Shown: positions 45,408 through 53,629, counted from the stretch's first letter. The stretch is DNA of 64,000 bases from Yeosuana marina (GCF_011762485.1 NZ_JAAKGI010000002.1:124001-188000), one strand, 5' to 3'. Program-made: numbers and translations. The notes: generated from the letters alone by a model not told the origin.

Positions 45408-45437
45408 AAGAATTGACAATTAGCACTTTAATAAGTG

Positions 45438-45597
45438 GAAATAAAAAAGTCTGAGAAAAATAAACTCAGACTTTTTAGGCTAACAATCAATTCAAAAAAA
45501 AAAATTTACTGAAATATCAAAAGATCAACCATGAATCTTTGTCTAGAAAAATAAATTTCTACCTTATAAGTCAAAATTAAAATACTGATGACTTACA
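45438..45597 (-). ncRNA. Candidate FNR-controlled small RNA
   Basis: No ORF longer than eight codons starts in this stretch on the minus strand, yet it has a complete transcription unit. An FNR-like palindrome lies at 45633-45644, a TAATTTTG box on the minus strand at 45602-45609 with the same 29.5 nt spacing as the hydrogenase promoters, and a 12 bp hairpin terminator at 45444-45476. The expected transcript is about 155-160 nt. It lies just beyond the 3' end of hypC, so read-through from the hyp operon is an alternative source. The RNA would be made together with the hydrogenases. Confidence 0.45.
45444..45476 (-). terminator. Terminator of the small RNA / hyp operon
   Basis: AAAAAGTCTGAG (45444-45455) and CTCAGACTTTTT (45465-45476) form a 12 bp stem with a 9 nt loop; both sides continue A/T-rich, so it can act on either strand. 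Confidence 0.85.
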
Positions 45598-45601
45598 CAA
45601 A

Positions 45602-45609
45602 CAAAATTA
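45602..45609 (-). promoter_or_regulatory. -7 box of the candidate small RNA
   Basis: TAATTTTG on the minus strand fits TAnnTTTG exactly. Its first base is 29.5 nt from the centre of the FNR-like site, placing that site at about -41.5. Confidence 0.5.
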
Positions 45610-45632
45610 AATGCTTGATTAGATATAAAAAA

Positions 45633-45644
45633 TGATAAAAATCA
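45633..45644. promoter_or_regulatory. FNR-like operator 1
   Basis: TGATAAAAATCA fits the FNR/Crp-family pattern TGAT-N4-ATCA exactly. No coding start lies close on the minus strand, which points to the RNA described at 45438-45597. Confidence 0.55.
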
Positions 45645-45693
45645 TCTTATTTAAATTGACTATTTGATTTATATATGATGTGAAATACTTCTG

Positions 45694-45954
45694 TTAGCTA
45701 AGTTTTGGCGGTTCTAAATCTTGCAATTCATTTAACTGCTTTAATAATTCAAAAGTTTTTTTAGCTTCAACTTCATCAACCACACTAATAGCAGCTCCCA
45801 CATGAACCATTACATAATCATTAATGTTGGCTTCTGGCACTAGAGTGAGGCTAATTTCTTTAATAACACCATCAAAAGAGACTTTACCTGTTCTAAAGGT
45901 TTCATCTAGTTGACCTGTTATTTCTATTAATTTTCCTGGTATTGAAAGGCACAT
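45694..45954 (-). CDS. hypC: Hydrogenase maturation chaperone HypC
   Basis: This 86 aa protein has the defining N-terminus MCLSIPGKLIEI; Cys2 carries the Fe(CN)2CO group together with HypD and passes it to the large subunit. The length is normal. It is the last gene of the minus-strand hydrogenase operon, 19 bp after hypB. Only one hypC-type gene is present in the window, so it probably serves both hydrogenases. Confidence 0.95.
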   Translation of the reverse strand: MCLSIPGKLIEITGQLDETFRTGKVSFDGVIKEISLTLVPEANINDYVMVHVGAAISVVDEVEAKKTFELLKQLNELQDLEPPKLS

Positions 45955-45973
45955 AAGTCTTTAAATTATTAAA

Positions 45974-46819
45974 TTAATTCATGTTTTCTTTTAGCCATTT
46001 ATACCAAGCATCCATTCCTTCTCCGGTAGTGGCAGAAACTTCAAAGAATTTTAAATTAGGATTTACTCGTAAAGCGTATTCCTTTAGTTTGTCAATATTG
46101 ATATTTAAATGAGGCAAAAGATCTATTTTATTGATAATACAAATATGTGACGTATGAAACATATCTGGGTATTTAATAGGTTTGTCTTCTCCTTCAGTAG
46201 TACTAACAATAACAACACGTTTAGATTCTCCTAAGTCGAACATAGATGGGCAAACTAAATTACCCACATTTTCAATCATTAAAATGGAGTTTTCTTTGAT
46301 GTCCAGTTTTTTAACTGCATCATAAACCATATCACTTTCCAAATGACAACCTTTACCGGTATTGATTTGAATAACGGGAATATTTAAAGCATCTATTCTG
46401 TTTGCATCATTTAGTGTTTGTTGATCCCCTTCAATAACATAAAACGATTTTTCATCTTTCAGATCGCTCAGCGTTTTTTCTAAAATCGAGGTTTTACCAG
46501 AACCTGGAGAGCTTACCAAGTTTAGAGCAAAAATGTTTTTTGCTTCAAAGTAGCCTTTATTTCTTGCAGCCATAAGGGCGTTATGTTGCAGAATATCTTG
46601 TTCAAGGTCTATAACTGTTTTATGGTGATGGTCATGCGTGTGAGAATGATCATGATCGTGTGTATGAGAATGATCATGACTATGAGTATGACCCTCATGT
46701 GAGTGCTCATGGCTATGAGTATGTCCATCATGATGATGGTGTTCATGAGCTTTTATATCTTTTGGATTTTGAATGGTTATACCATTCTCTTCAGATCCGC
46801 AACCGCAAGTTCCACACAT
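45974..46819 (-). CDS. hypB: Hydrogenase nickel incorporation GTPase HypB
   Basis: This 281 aa protein inserts nickel into the large subunits with HypA. It has an N-terminal MCGTCGCG nickel-binding motif, a long His-rich segment (about residues 26-67, more than 20 His) and a G domain with the P-loop SSPGSGKT near 107, EGDQQT, ENVGNLVCP and NKIDLL. The His-rich segment suits nickel storage, as in other rhizobial-type HypB proteins. It is 22 bp after the protease gene. Confidence 0.96.
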   Translation of the reverse strand: MCGTCGCGSEENGITIQNPKDIKAHEHHHHDGHTHSHEHSHEGHTHSHDHSHTHDHDHSHTHDHHHKTVIDLEQDILQHNALMAARNKGYFEAKNIFALNLVSSPGSGKTSILEKTLSDLKDEKSFYVIEGDQQTLNDANRIDALNIPVIQINTGKGCHLESDMVYDAVKKLDIKENSILMIENVGNLVCPSMFDLGESKRVVIVSTTEGEDKPIKYPDMFHTSHICIINKIDLLPHLNINIDKLKEYALRVNPNLKFFEVSATTGEGMDAWYKWLKENMN

Positions 46820-46841
46820 AGTTTTGAAATTTATGATTTAC

Positions 46842-47297
46842 TCAAATATAGTTAATTAGTACCGTATCTTTAAAGTATTTTTTAGCTTTATTAAAATTTA
46901 CAACTCCTTTTTTGCTTAAACCTATCTTTAATTCCCATTCATAACCTTCTATCCCTAAAATAGATACTTCTGGTTGATTTTCATACAGTGTATTGCATAA
47001 ATATAATATGGTTTCGGGTGCTAAGGCATGTGAGCTAAAGCCATATTTTTCTGATGGTATACATGGTTTTAAATAATAACCATCCTCAGTATTTTCTTTG
47101 GTGGCATCAACAAAAATTACTTTATCATAATTGGAAATTAATTCGGCATCTTCAATTTGAAGCTGATATTTGTATTCCAAATCAATAGATGTTTTCTGCT
47201 CTTTTAAAAAATCTAAAAACAACCAACCCAAGCCATCATCTTGTCTGCCATTATTCCCAATTCCGACGATTAATATGTTATGATCTAATTTTTTCAT
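46842..47297 (-). CDS. hoxW: Hydrogenase maturation protease for the soluble hydrogenase (HoxW-like)
   Basis: This 151 aa protein belongs to the HyaD/HoxW endopeptidases that cut the C-terminal peptide of the large subunit after nickel insertion. It shows the nickel-sensing VGIGNNGRQDDGLGW (conserved GxGN...DDG), FVDATK near 85 and SSHALAPE with the His ligand. It overlaps the 3' end of hoxH by 20 bp, which ties it to that subunit; the other protease (56207-56740) goes with hyaB. hoxW is named by context. Confidence 0.88.
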   Translation of the reverse strand: MKKLDHNILIVGIGNNGRQDDGLGWLFLDFLKEQKTSIDLEYKYQLQIEDAELISNYDKVIFVDATKENTEDGYYLKPCIPSEKYGFSSHALAPETILYLCNTLYENQPEVSILGIEGYEWELKIGLSKKGVVNFNKAKKYFKDTVLINYI

Positions 47298-48729
47298 CTA
47301 CAAGGTTTCCTTCGTGATCTTCCAACCTAACAATTAAAGGCATTTGTCCCAAAGCGTGTGTTGCACAACTTAAACACGGATCGTAGGCTCTAATAGCGAC
47401 TTCAACTTGATTAAGCATGCCCTCGGTAATTTTAGGTTCTCCACTAATCACATTTTTAGCAACCCATTTAACAGCCTGATTCATCGGCTCGTTATTATGT
47501 GTTGTAGAAACAATAAGATTACAGCGTGTTATTCGGTCACGATCATCAACTTCATAATGATGAATTAATGTGCCTCTAGGCGCTTCAATAATACCGATGC
47601 CTTCACTGCGGCGTTCTCCTTTTCTTACTAGGTCACTACTTAGTATATCTTCATCATTCAACAATTTTTTCATCATTTCAGCACAGTATAACATTTCAAT
47701 AAGTCGAGCCCAATGAGAATACATGGTTTTGTTGTTTATTTTACCATGTGTTGATAGTTTAAAAATAAGCCGTTCCTGTTCTGCTAAAGGTGTTTCAATA
47801 CCATTACAAATATTAATCCTAGCCAATGGGCCAACGCGATTCCATCCTTTGTCTCTTCCTAAATCTTTTAAATATGGGAATTTTAAATAGGACCATTTTT
47901 CTACACCTTCATTAAAATATTGAATGTAATCATCGGAAGGAATATCGTTTAAGGTTACTTTGCCATTGGCATCCAAGGCCCGTAAATTTCCATCGTATAG
48001 TTCCAAAAAACCATTGTCTTTATTGACTAAGCCTAAATGTCCTGACGGATATTCTGCAAATTCATCTAACCATTTTTTATTAATATCATGATAGCCTTTT
48101 AAGAAATCAATAATCTCAACTGACCAATTGATCATGGCGTCGATAGAAGGGATTTCTTTGCTATTTAAAAAATAGTCTCTTTCTTTTAAAGTTATTTTTT
48201 TATGAACGCCTCCAGGAACAGCAGAAATACCATGAATACGTTTTCCTGCAATAGTTTTAATGATTTCTTGACCAAACTTTCTCATTAAAATTCCTTTTTT
48301 TGCCAATTCGGGGTGCGCAATAGCAACCTCGGCTACATTTCGCTTTGCAGGATCTGCATCAACACCAAATAATAAGTCTGGTGAAGCTAAATAAAAGAAG
48401 TGTAACGCATGTGATTGGAATATCTGTCCGAAATGTAAAAGTTTCCTTATTTTTTGTGCGGGTAAAGACAAATCTTTGGGTTCTATACCTACAATTTGAT
48501 CAATGGCCTTCGCTGCAGCTAAATGATGACTTACAGGACAAATGCCACAAAGTCGCTGAACCAATACAGGAGCTTCCCAGTAGGGGTGCCCTTGAATGAA
48601 ACGCTCAAAACCACGAAACTCTACAATATGAAAAAAGGAATCTTTTACGTTGTTGTTTTCATCTAAATGAATGGTCACTTTGCCATGTCCTTCCACTCTT
48701 GTTACAGGGTCTATAACTATTTTTTTCAT
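47278..48729 (-). CDS. hoxH: NAD-linked [NiFe] hydrogenase large subunit HoxH (group 3d)
   Basis: I take the ATG at 48729 (483 aa), 2 bp after the preceding stop; an in-frame TTG at 48735 is less likely. The NiFe site ligands are C61 and C64 in RLCGICPVSHH and C452 and C455 in DPCLSCATH. Protease cleavage after H458 would remove 25 residues. The sequence and its neighbours (diaphorase subunits) place it in group 3d, the soluble bidirectional type that couples H2 to NAD(H). It is in the operon hoxF-hoxUY-hoxH-hoxW-hypB-hypC. Confidence 0.94.
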   Translation of the reverse strand: MKKIVIDPVTRVEGHGKVTIHLDENNNVKDSFFHIVEFRGFERFIQGHPYWEAPVLVQRLCGICPVSHHLAAAKAIDQIVGIEPKDLSLPAQKIRKLLHFGQIFQSHALHFFYLASPDLLFGVDADPAKRNVAEVAIAHPELAKKGILMRKFGQEIIKTIAGKRIHGISAVPGGVHKKITLKERDYFLNSKEIPSIDAMINWSVEIIDFLKGYHDINKKWLDEFAEYPSGHLGLVNKDNGFLELYDGNLRALDANGKVTLNDIPSDDYIQYFNEGVEKWSYLKFPYLKDLGRDKGWNRVGPLARINICNGIETPLAEQERLIFKLSTHGKINNKTMYSHWARLIEMLYCAEMMKKLLNDEDILSSDLVRKGERRSEGIGIIEAPRGTLIHHYEVDDRDRITRCNLIVSTTHNNEPMNQAVKWVAKNVISGEPKITEGMLNQVEVAIRAYDPCLSCATHALGQMPLIVRLEDHEGNLVDEKIRS

Positions 48730-48731
48730 GC

Positions 48732-50000
48732 TCAATCGTATTTAAATTCTTCGTGAGTAATAGAGTATTCCTCGTTTAATAGAATATTTTTTACAACTTT
48801 CCATATATGATTGGCATTTGGAGGACAACCAGGAATATAATAATCTATTTTAACTATTTCATTACACGGATATACATTGTTAAGTAGTTTAGGAATATCT
48901 TCATGATTTGGAATTATATTCGTTCCAATTTCACTTGTTAACCCATGTATGTAAGCTTCTTCTAAGCATTCTTTTAATGGCACAAAATTTCGCATGGCAG
49001 GAATACCTCCCATAATGGCACATTCACCAAAAGCAACGAGGATATCACATTTTTTTCTGAATTCTTTGAGAACTTCTATGTTTTCAGAATTAGCACAACC
49101 ACCTTCAATTAAACCAATGTCACATCGTTTACTAAACTTTTTAATATCAGTTAACGGTGATTTGTTGAACTCCACTATTTCAAGAATATCCAGAATCTCT
49201 AAATCAATATCTAGTAACGACATATGGCATCCAAAGCATCCGGCTAAGGATGTTGTTGCAACTATAAATTTATTTTCATCATTTCTTTTTATAAAGTCGG
49301 TATGAATTTCGGTTTCTTTTAGTGTTCCGCTGATGTCATATTTTCGGTCTCCAAATGGTTGTTCATAAATCATACCTTTAACCAAAATAGCTCCTACAGG
49401 ACATATACTCATGGCATGCATAGCTTCAGCATCAGTTAATTTTTTTTCTTGTTCATAATCAATATGAACACGGGTTTTTACACCTCTACTAACAAATGAA
49501 AAGACATCTTTGCCATCTTTGGTTTTAATTTCTTCAACACAGCGTTTACAAAGAATACATCTATTAGATTCCATAATCATTCTGTCCGAAGTGAAATCTA
49601 CGACTTTGTTGCTATAAACATGAGGAAAACGCGAATTAGTAATACCCATATCATAACCTAAGTTTTGCAACTCACAATTGCCACTTTTTTCGCAGGAAGG
49701 GCAAAAATGATTGCCTTCTGCATACAGCATTTCAATAATTGCTTTTCTGGTATTTAAAAGTTCTGGCGTATTTATTTCAACTTCCATACCCTCGTATACC
49801 TTTGTAGTACAGCTAGTTGTTGTTTTACCGTTAACGCTTACTGTACAAATTCGGCAGGTGCCTAGTGGCGGGTTGATTTCATGAAAATGGCATAAAGTAG
49901 GGATGTAGATACCATTTTCTTTAGCAGCTTCTACCAAGTTCTTTCCTTCGTGCGCTTGGTATTTTTTTCCATCAATAGTTATGTTTATTAGATTATTCAT
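48732..50000 (-). CDS. hoxUY: HoxU-HoxY fusion: diaphorase small subunit joined to hydrogenase small subunit
   Basis: This 422 aa ORF carries two subunits that are usually separate. Residues 1-235 match HoxU: a plant-type [2Fe-2S] site (CHFHEINPPLGTCRIC), HFCPSCEKSGNC and a ferredoxin-like NRCILCKRCVEE...SICPVGA. Residues ~245-422 match HoxY: LAGCFGCHMSLLDID (proximal cluster Cys near 254 and 257), FGECAIMGGIPAMRN and YIPGCPPNANHIW. There is no stop or start between them; the linker is about ten residues. It starts with ATG at 50000, overlapping the hoxF end by 8 bp. The fusion would place the electron-transfer clusters next to the NiFe-linked cluster. Confidence 0.92.
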   Translation of the reverse strand: MNNLINITIDGKKYQAHEGKNLVEAAKENGIYIPTLCHFHEINPPLGTCRICTVSVNGKTTTSCTTKVYEGMEVEINTPELLNTRKAIIEMLYAEGNHFCPSCEKSGNCELQNLGYDMGITNSRFPHVYSNKVVDFTSDRMIMESNRCILCKRCVEEIKTKDGKDVFSFVSRGVKTRVHIDYEQEKKLTDAEAMHAMSICPVGAILVKGMIYEQPFGDRKYDISGTLKETEIHTDFIKRNDENKFIVATTSLAGCFGCHMSLLDIDLEILDILEIVEFNKSPLTDIKKFSKRCDIGLIEGGCANSENIEVLKEFRKKCDILVAFGECAIMGGIPAMRNFVPLKECLEEAYIHGLTSEIGTNIIPNHEDIPKLLNNVYPCNEIVKIDYYIPGCPPNANHIWKVVKNILLNEEYSITHEEFKYD

Positions 50001-51819
50001 AAGTACTTTCTATTTCTTGGATAATTGTATTGTAGTTTTCTACAGCGTTTTCAATATTGAACGAATGATTAAAATTGCTTTCTGCTGTGAGGTGTTTTTT
50101 AAATTCTTCTGGAAATTTGAGCATAGCGGTAAGCAAACAATTTGTAGAAGTTTTTCCAAGTCCGCATCTACTAGATTGTTTAATGATAAAGCTCCATTCC
50201 CTTATTTCTTCTAAATCTTTTAACTCTGCATGACCAAACATGATTTTGTTAATTTTCTTATTGAGAAGGAAATTCCCCGTTCTACATGGTACACAAATAC
50301 CACAAGACTCTGCAACAAAAAACTTGGTGATATTTTTAAGAATACCTATTAAGTCGCGTTTTTTATTAAAAACCATAAATGACCCACCGCTTCTAAGTCC
50401 AACACCGCTCATTTTTCTTGAATATTCAATAGGGTCGTTAAACTTAAACTGAATGTGTTCTGCTAACAAATTCTCTCCAGATATTTCTCTATCAAAATCA
50501 ACTTCAGATAAACATTCGCCTGAAAAACCATTAAATAAAACTACATGCGGATCTTCAGCTTCGATTAAGTTTAAGAAATCTTTTAATTTCATACCCCATT
50601 CAATTTCGTAAACACCGGGCTTCTTACAATCACCGGAGACGCTTAAAAGTTTGGTTCCAGGAGTTTGTTTGGTGCCAATTTTCAAGTAGTTTTCTAATCC
50701 CATTTCTAGTATTCTTGGGACGGTACAAAGTGTTTCTACATTATTTACAACCGTAGGTTTGCCTAAAAAACCTTTTTCTACAGGAAAATATTCTTTGGTT
50801 GTTGGTTCACCACGTTTTCCTTCCATAGAAGCAATAAGGGCTGTTTCTTCACCACATATATAAGCACCAGCTCCTAGTTGTACAGTAACTTTAAAATCAA
50901 AACCTTTTAGACCCAGAATATTTTTGCCCAACAAACCAGCTTCTTCAAAGTCTTTGATAGCTGCTTCAATTTTGTCTTTTAAATATAAATACTCGGCTCT
51001 TAGGTATATGGTTCCTTCAGTAGCTCCAACGGCATAACCAGCTATTGTCATACCTTCTATTAAAAGCCCTGGATATTTGTTCATTAAAACCCGGTCTTTA
51101 AATGTTCCGGGTTCTCCTTCATCGGCATTACATATAATATATTTTTGGTCAGATTTATTGTTTCTACACAATTTCCATTTCATACCCGTTGGAAAAAAAG
51201 CACCACCTCTTCCGGAAAGTTTGGATTTACTAATGAGGTCAATAACATCTTCAGGTTTTAATGAAACCAATTGTTTTAATCCTTCTCCTTTTGTATACGT
51301 TTTAAAGAAAATGGTTTTAGCATCTTTTTCTGGTCTGTACTTAATATTATCTTTAGGATAATTGCTTAGTGATTCAAGCGACTGCCCTTTTTTTAATTTT
51401 GAAATGATGGTCTTAACTTTTTTTGGAGTAAGATTTGTAAAAGGGTAATTATTTATTAGAGCAGAAGTTTCTTGATCACTTAAACCAATACACGAGGTTT
51501 TAAAGAAGCCAAATAAATTATCTTTAGTAACATTACCTATAAGAACCCCTAATTCATCTTGAAATGTTTTTTTTACTGCCTGATAATCTTTATGCTGAGA
51601 AATAGTGGAGCAATTTAAATAGATGGTGTATTTCCCTGCATTTTGAAGATGAAAAAAATGATAAAAAGAGATAACACCTTCTAATTCAATCATAGAGATG
51701 CTGAATTCTTTCGCAATTTTTTTCATATCATCACGACTAATGAACCGTCTTTTTCTTTGAATATCCCAAAGAACATTTAAAAGGTTAGATCTTTGTAAAG
51801 CGTTTTCTTTAGTAACCAT
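49993..51819 (-). CDS. hoxF: NAD-linked hydrogenase diaphorase subunit HoxF
   Basis: This is the NADH- and FMN-binding subunit, 608 aa from the ATG at 51819. An ATG at 51831 would leave a leader of only ~7 nt after the predicted start site at 51838. Residues ~1-140 are a NuoE-like domain in which only two of the usual four [2Fe-2S] cysteines are seen, so that cluster may be lost. The NuoF part has SGRGGAFFPTGMKW, GAGAYICGEETALIASMEGK and the [4Fe-4S] ESCGICVPCRTGN with SSRCGLG. There is no separate hoxE. It heads the soluble hydrogenase operon behind an FNR-like site. Confidence 0.93.
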   Translation of the reverse strand: MVTKENALQRSNLLNVLWDIQRKRRFISRDDMKKIAKEFSISMIELEGVISFYHFFHLQNAGKYTIYLNCSTISQHKDYQAVKKTFQDELGVLIGNVTKDNLFGFFKTSCIGLSDQETSALINNYPFTNLTPKKVKTIISKLKKGQSLESLSNYPKDNIKYRPEKDAKTIFFKTYTKGEGLKQLVSLKPEDVIDLISKSKLSGRGGAFFPTGMKWKLCRNNKSDQKYIICNADEGEPGTFKDRVLMNKYPGLLIEGMTIAGYAVGATEGTIYLRAEYLYLKDKIEAAIKDFEEAGLLGKNILGLKGFDFKVTVQLGAGAYICGEETALIASMEGKRGEPTTKEYFPVEKGFLGKPTVVNNVETLCTVPRILEMGLENYLKIGTKQTPGTKLLSVSGDCKKPGVYEIEWGMKLKDFLNLIEAEDPHVVLFNGFSGECLSEVDFDREISGENLLAEHIQFKFNDPIEYSRKMSGVGLRSGGSFMVFNKKRDLIGILKNITKFFVAESCGICVPCRTGNFLLNKKINKIMFGHAELKDLEEIREWSFIIKQSSRCGLGKTSTNCLLTAMLKFPEEFKKHLTAESNFNHSFNIENAVENYNTIIQEIESTYE

Positions 51820-51842
51820 AATTAAGAACATATGAGTTTAAC

Positions 51843-51850
51843 TAAAAGTA
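51843..51850 (-). promoter_or_regulatory. -7 box of the hoxF operon
   Basis: TACTTTTA on the minus strand (TAnnTTTG with a final A), 29.5 nt from the FNR-like site centre. It puts transcription start near 51838. Confidence 0.55.
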
Positions 51851-51873
51851 CTTTTATATAAGAAAATAGGACA

Positions 51874-51885
51874 TGACAAAAGTCA
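51874..51885. promoter_or_regulatory. FNR-like operator 2 (hoxF promoter)
   Basis: TGACAAAAGTCA is a perfect TGAC-N4-GTCA palindrome, the same geometry as operators 1 and 3 with C/G in place of T/A at one position per arm. Confidence 0.6.
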
Positions 51886-51979
51886 TTTCAGGATGGAATT
51901 GCGATTTGATTAATTGTTACTTGAAAAAGCAGAAATATTTTAGATAAATATGTTAATTAATTATCATATAATCAATCAA

Positions 51980-52321
51980 TTAGGATACTTCAAGACTTTT
52001 TACTAATAATTCTTTGCCCTTAATAATCCCTTTTAAAAAACTATTGCAGTTTGGACAAGAGTCGTAGATGTTATTTAATTTAAAAATAGTATTACAATCT
52101 CCACATTTTGCTTCTCCTTGAATAATATTAACTTTCTTAACGGCGTTTTCTAATACGGTATTTTTGACTGCTGAAGGCCACACAAAATCAAGAGAGTCAA
52201 ACTCAATACCTGCTAACGTGCCAATTTCTAATTCAATCAAGTCAACTTTATGTTTCTTGGCTTTTTTTGTTTCTTTTTCGGCAATATCAACAATTCCTAA
52301 GGCTATTGATAATTCATGCAT
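51980..52321 (-). CDS. hypA: Hydrogenase nickel chaperone HypA
   Basis: This 113 aa protein begins MHELSIA, with His2 as the nickel ligand, and has the zinc site CGDC...CPNC near residues 73-76 and 89-92 (the first pair spaced CxxC). Length is normal. It works with HypB. It is transcribed alone from the divergent promoter it shares with hyaA, then 95 bp separate its stop from operator 2 of the hox operon. Confidence 0.95.
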   Translation of the reverse strand: MHELSIALGIVDIAEKETKKAKKHKVDLIELEIGTLAGIEFDSLDFVWPSAVKNTVLENAVKKVNIIQGEAKCGDCNTIFKLNNIYDSCPNCNSFLKGIIKGKELLVKSLEVS

Positions 52322-52362
52322 TAAGTTAAATTTTTAAGAATATAATTTATTTGTAATTAGAA

Positions 52363-52370
52363 CAATAGTA
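52363..52370 (-). promoter_or_regulatory. -7 box of hypA
   Basis: TACTATTG on the minus strand (one mismatch to TAnnTTTG), 29.5 nt from the centre of operator 3; transcription start near 52358. Confidence 0.5.
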
Positions 52371-52393
52371 ATTATTTAAAGAAATTAATAATA

Positions 52394-52405
52394 TGATAAA
52401 TATCA
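52394..52405. promoter_or_regulatory. FNR-like operator 3, shared by hypA and hyaA
   Basis: TGATAAATATCA lies between the divergent hypA and hyaA genes. A TAnnTTTG-like box lies at exactly the same distance (29.5 nt) on each side, so one bound dimer could activate both directions. Confidence 0.65.
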
Positions 52406-52428
52406 TGTTTTATGTAAGAATGATTTTT

Positions 52429-52436
52429 TAGTTTTA
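52429..52436 (+). promoter_or_regulatory. -7 box of the hyaABC operon
   Basis: TAGTTTTA (TAnnTTTG with a final A), 29.5 nt from operator 3. Transcription would start near 52441, 53 nt before the hyaA ATG. Confidence 0.55.
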
Positions 52437-52493
52437 AGAGTTTCGATACTAAATGTATTGAAATTAAGAACTTTAACAAACTAAACTTTAATT

Positions 52494-53618
52494 ATGGCTA
52501 ACAATAAAGAAGTAAGAGAAACTTATTATGAAAGCATAATAAAACAAGGCTATAGTAGAAGAGATTTCATGAAATTTGCCACCTATATTGCGGCCTATAT
52601 GGGGTTGGAAAACTCTATGGTAGGGCAAGTAGCTAAATCTCTAGAGTCTACTTATAGAGTGCCAGTAATTTGGGAGCATTTCCAAGAATGTACCTGTTGC
52701 AGTGAGTCTTTTATTAGATCTGATCATCCTATTGTGGCTGATATTATTTTAGACAAAATTTCATTAGATTATACATTAACATTAATGGCTGCTTCTGGAC
52801 ATCAAGCAGAAGCCGCTAAGCAGTCCACGATGGAGAAATACAAAGGAGAATATATTCTTTGTGTTGAAGGCTCTGTGCCTATGGGCGATGATGGTAATTA
52901 CTGTTGTATAGGAGGTAGATCTGCTAAAGATTTATTAATTGAAGCAGCTGCAGGTGCTAAAGCTATTATTGCATGGGGAAGTTGTGCTTCTAACGGATGT
53001 GTACAGGCTGCAAAACCAAATCCAACAAACGCCACACCAATTCATAAAATAATTAAGAACAAACCAATTATAAGAGTTCCAGGTTGTCCTCCAATAGGAG
53101 AAGTGATGGCAGGAGTTATTGTTCATTTAGTAACCTTTGGAAGGCTGCCAGAATTAGACCGTTTAGGAAGGCCAAAAGCATTTTATGCAAAACGTGTCCA
53201 CGATAGTTGTTATAGAAGACCTTATTATGATGCTGGATTATTTGCAGAAACATTTGACGACCAAAATGCTAAAGACGGATATTGTCTTTATAAATTAGGT
53301 TGCAAAGGCCCGATGACTTATAATTCTTGTGGTACCATTAAATGGAATAATGGAGTGAGTTATCCAATTCAGTCCGGTCACGGTTGTATTGGTTGTAGTG
53401 AAGATAGTTTCTGGGATAATGGACCTTTCTACGAACGATTAGCTAAAGTACCTGGAATACATGCCGAAGGTCTTGCTGATGATATAGGAAAAGTTGGAGC
53501 AGGAGTTCTGGCTGGTGGTTTAGCGGTCCATGCTATAGCAGCTAATATTTCTAAACGAAAAGAATTAAAAAGTAGAATTAACCGAGGTAAATCAAACGAA
53601 AAAGATATTGACTCTTAA
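52494..53618 (+). CDS. hyaA: Membrane [NiFe] hydrogenase small subunit HyaA, O2-tolerant type
   Basis: This 374 aa subunit has a Tat signal (SRRDFMK, twin Arg at 22-23) and a C-terminal membrane helix (GAGVLAGGLAVHAIAA) followed by a charged tail. Proximal cluster ligands are C66 and C69 in ECTCCSES, C164 in GSCASNGC and C198 in VPGCPP. The extra cysteines C68 and C169 are the two that give the [4Fe-3S] cluster of O2-tolerant group 1d enzymes such as E. coli Hyd-1. It should oxidise H2 at the periplasmic face. It heads the plus-strand operon and overlaps nothing upstream. Confidence 0.95.
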   Translation: MANNKEVRETYYESIIKQGYSRRDFMKFATYIAAYMGLENSMVGQVAKSLESTYRVPVIWEHFQECTCCSESFIRSDHPIVADIILDKISLDYTLTLMAASGHQAEAAKQSTMEKYKGEYILCVEGSVPMGDDGNYCCIGGRSAKDLLIEAAAGAKAIIAWGSCASNGCVQAAKPNPTNATPIHKIIKNKPIIRVPGCPPIGEVMAGVIVHLVTFGRLPELDRLGRPKAFYAKRVHDSCYRRPYYDAGLFAETFDDQNAKDGYCLYKLGCKGPMTYNSCGTIKWNNGVSYPIQSGHGCIGCSEDSFWDNGPFYERLAKVPGIHAEGLADDIGKVGAGVLAGGLAVHAIAANISKRKELKSRINRGKSNEKDIDS

Positions 53619-53629
53619 AAATAAAAATT

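Noticed and set aside
46600..46760. Short repetitive tract that could look like a tandem repeat or CRISPR
   Set aside because: It is the His/Asp/Ser codon repeat of the HypB metal-binding segment. No CRISPR array is visible anywhere in the window.
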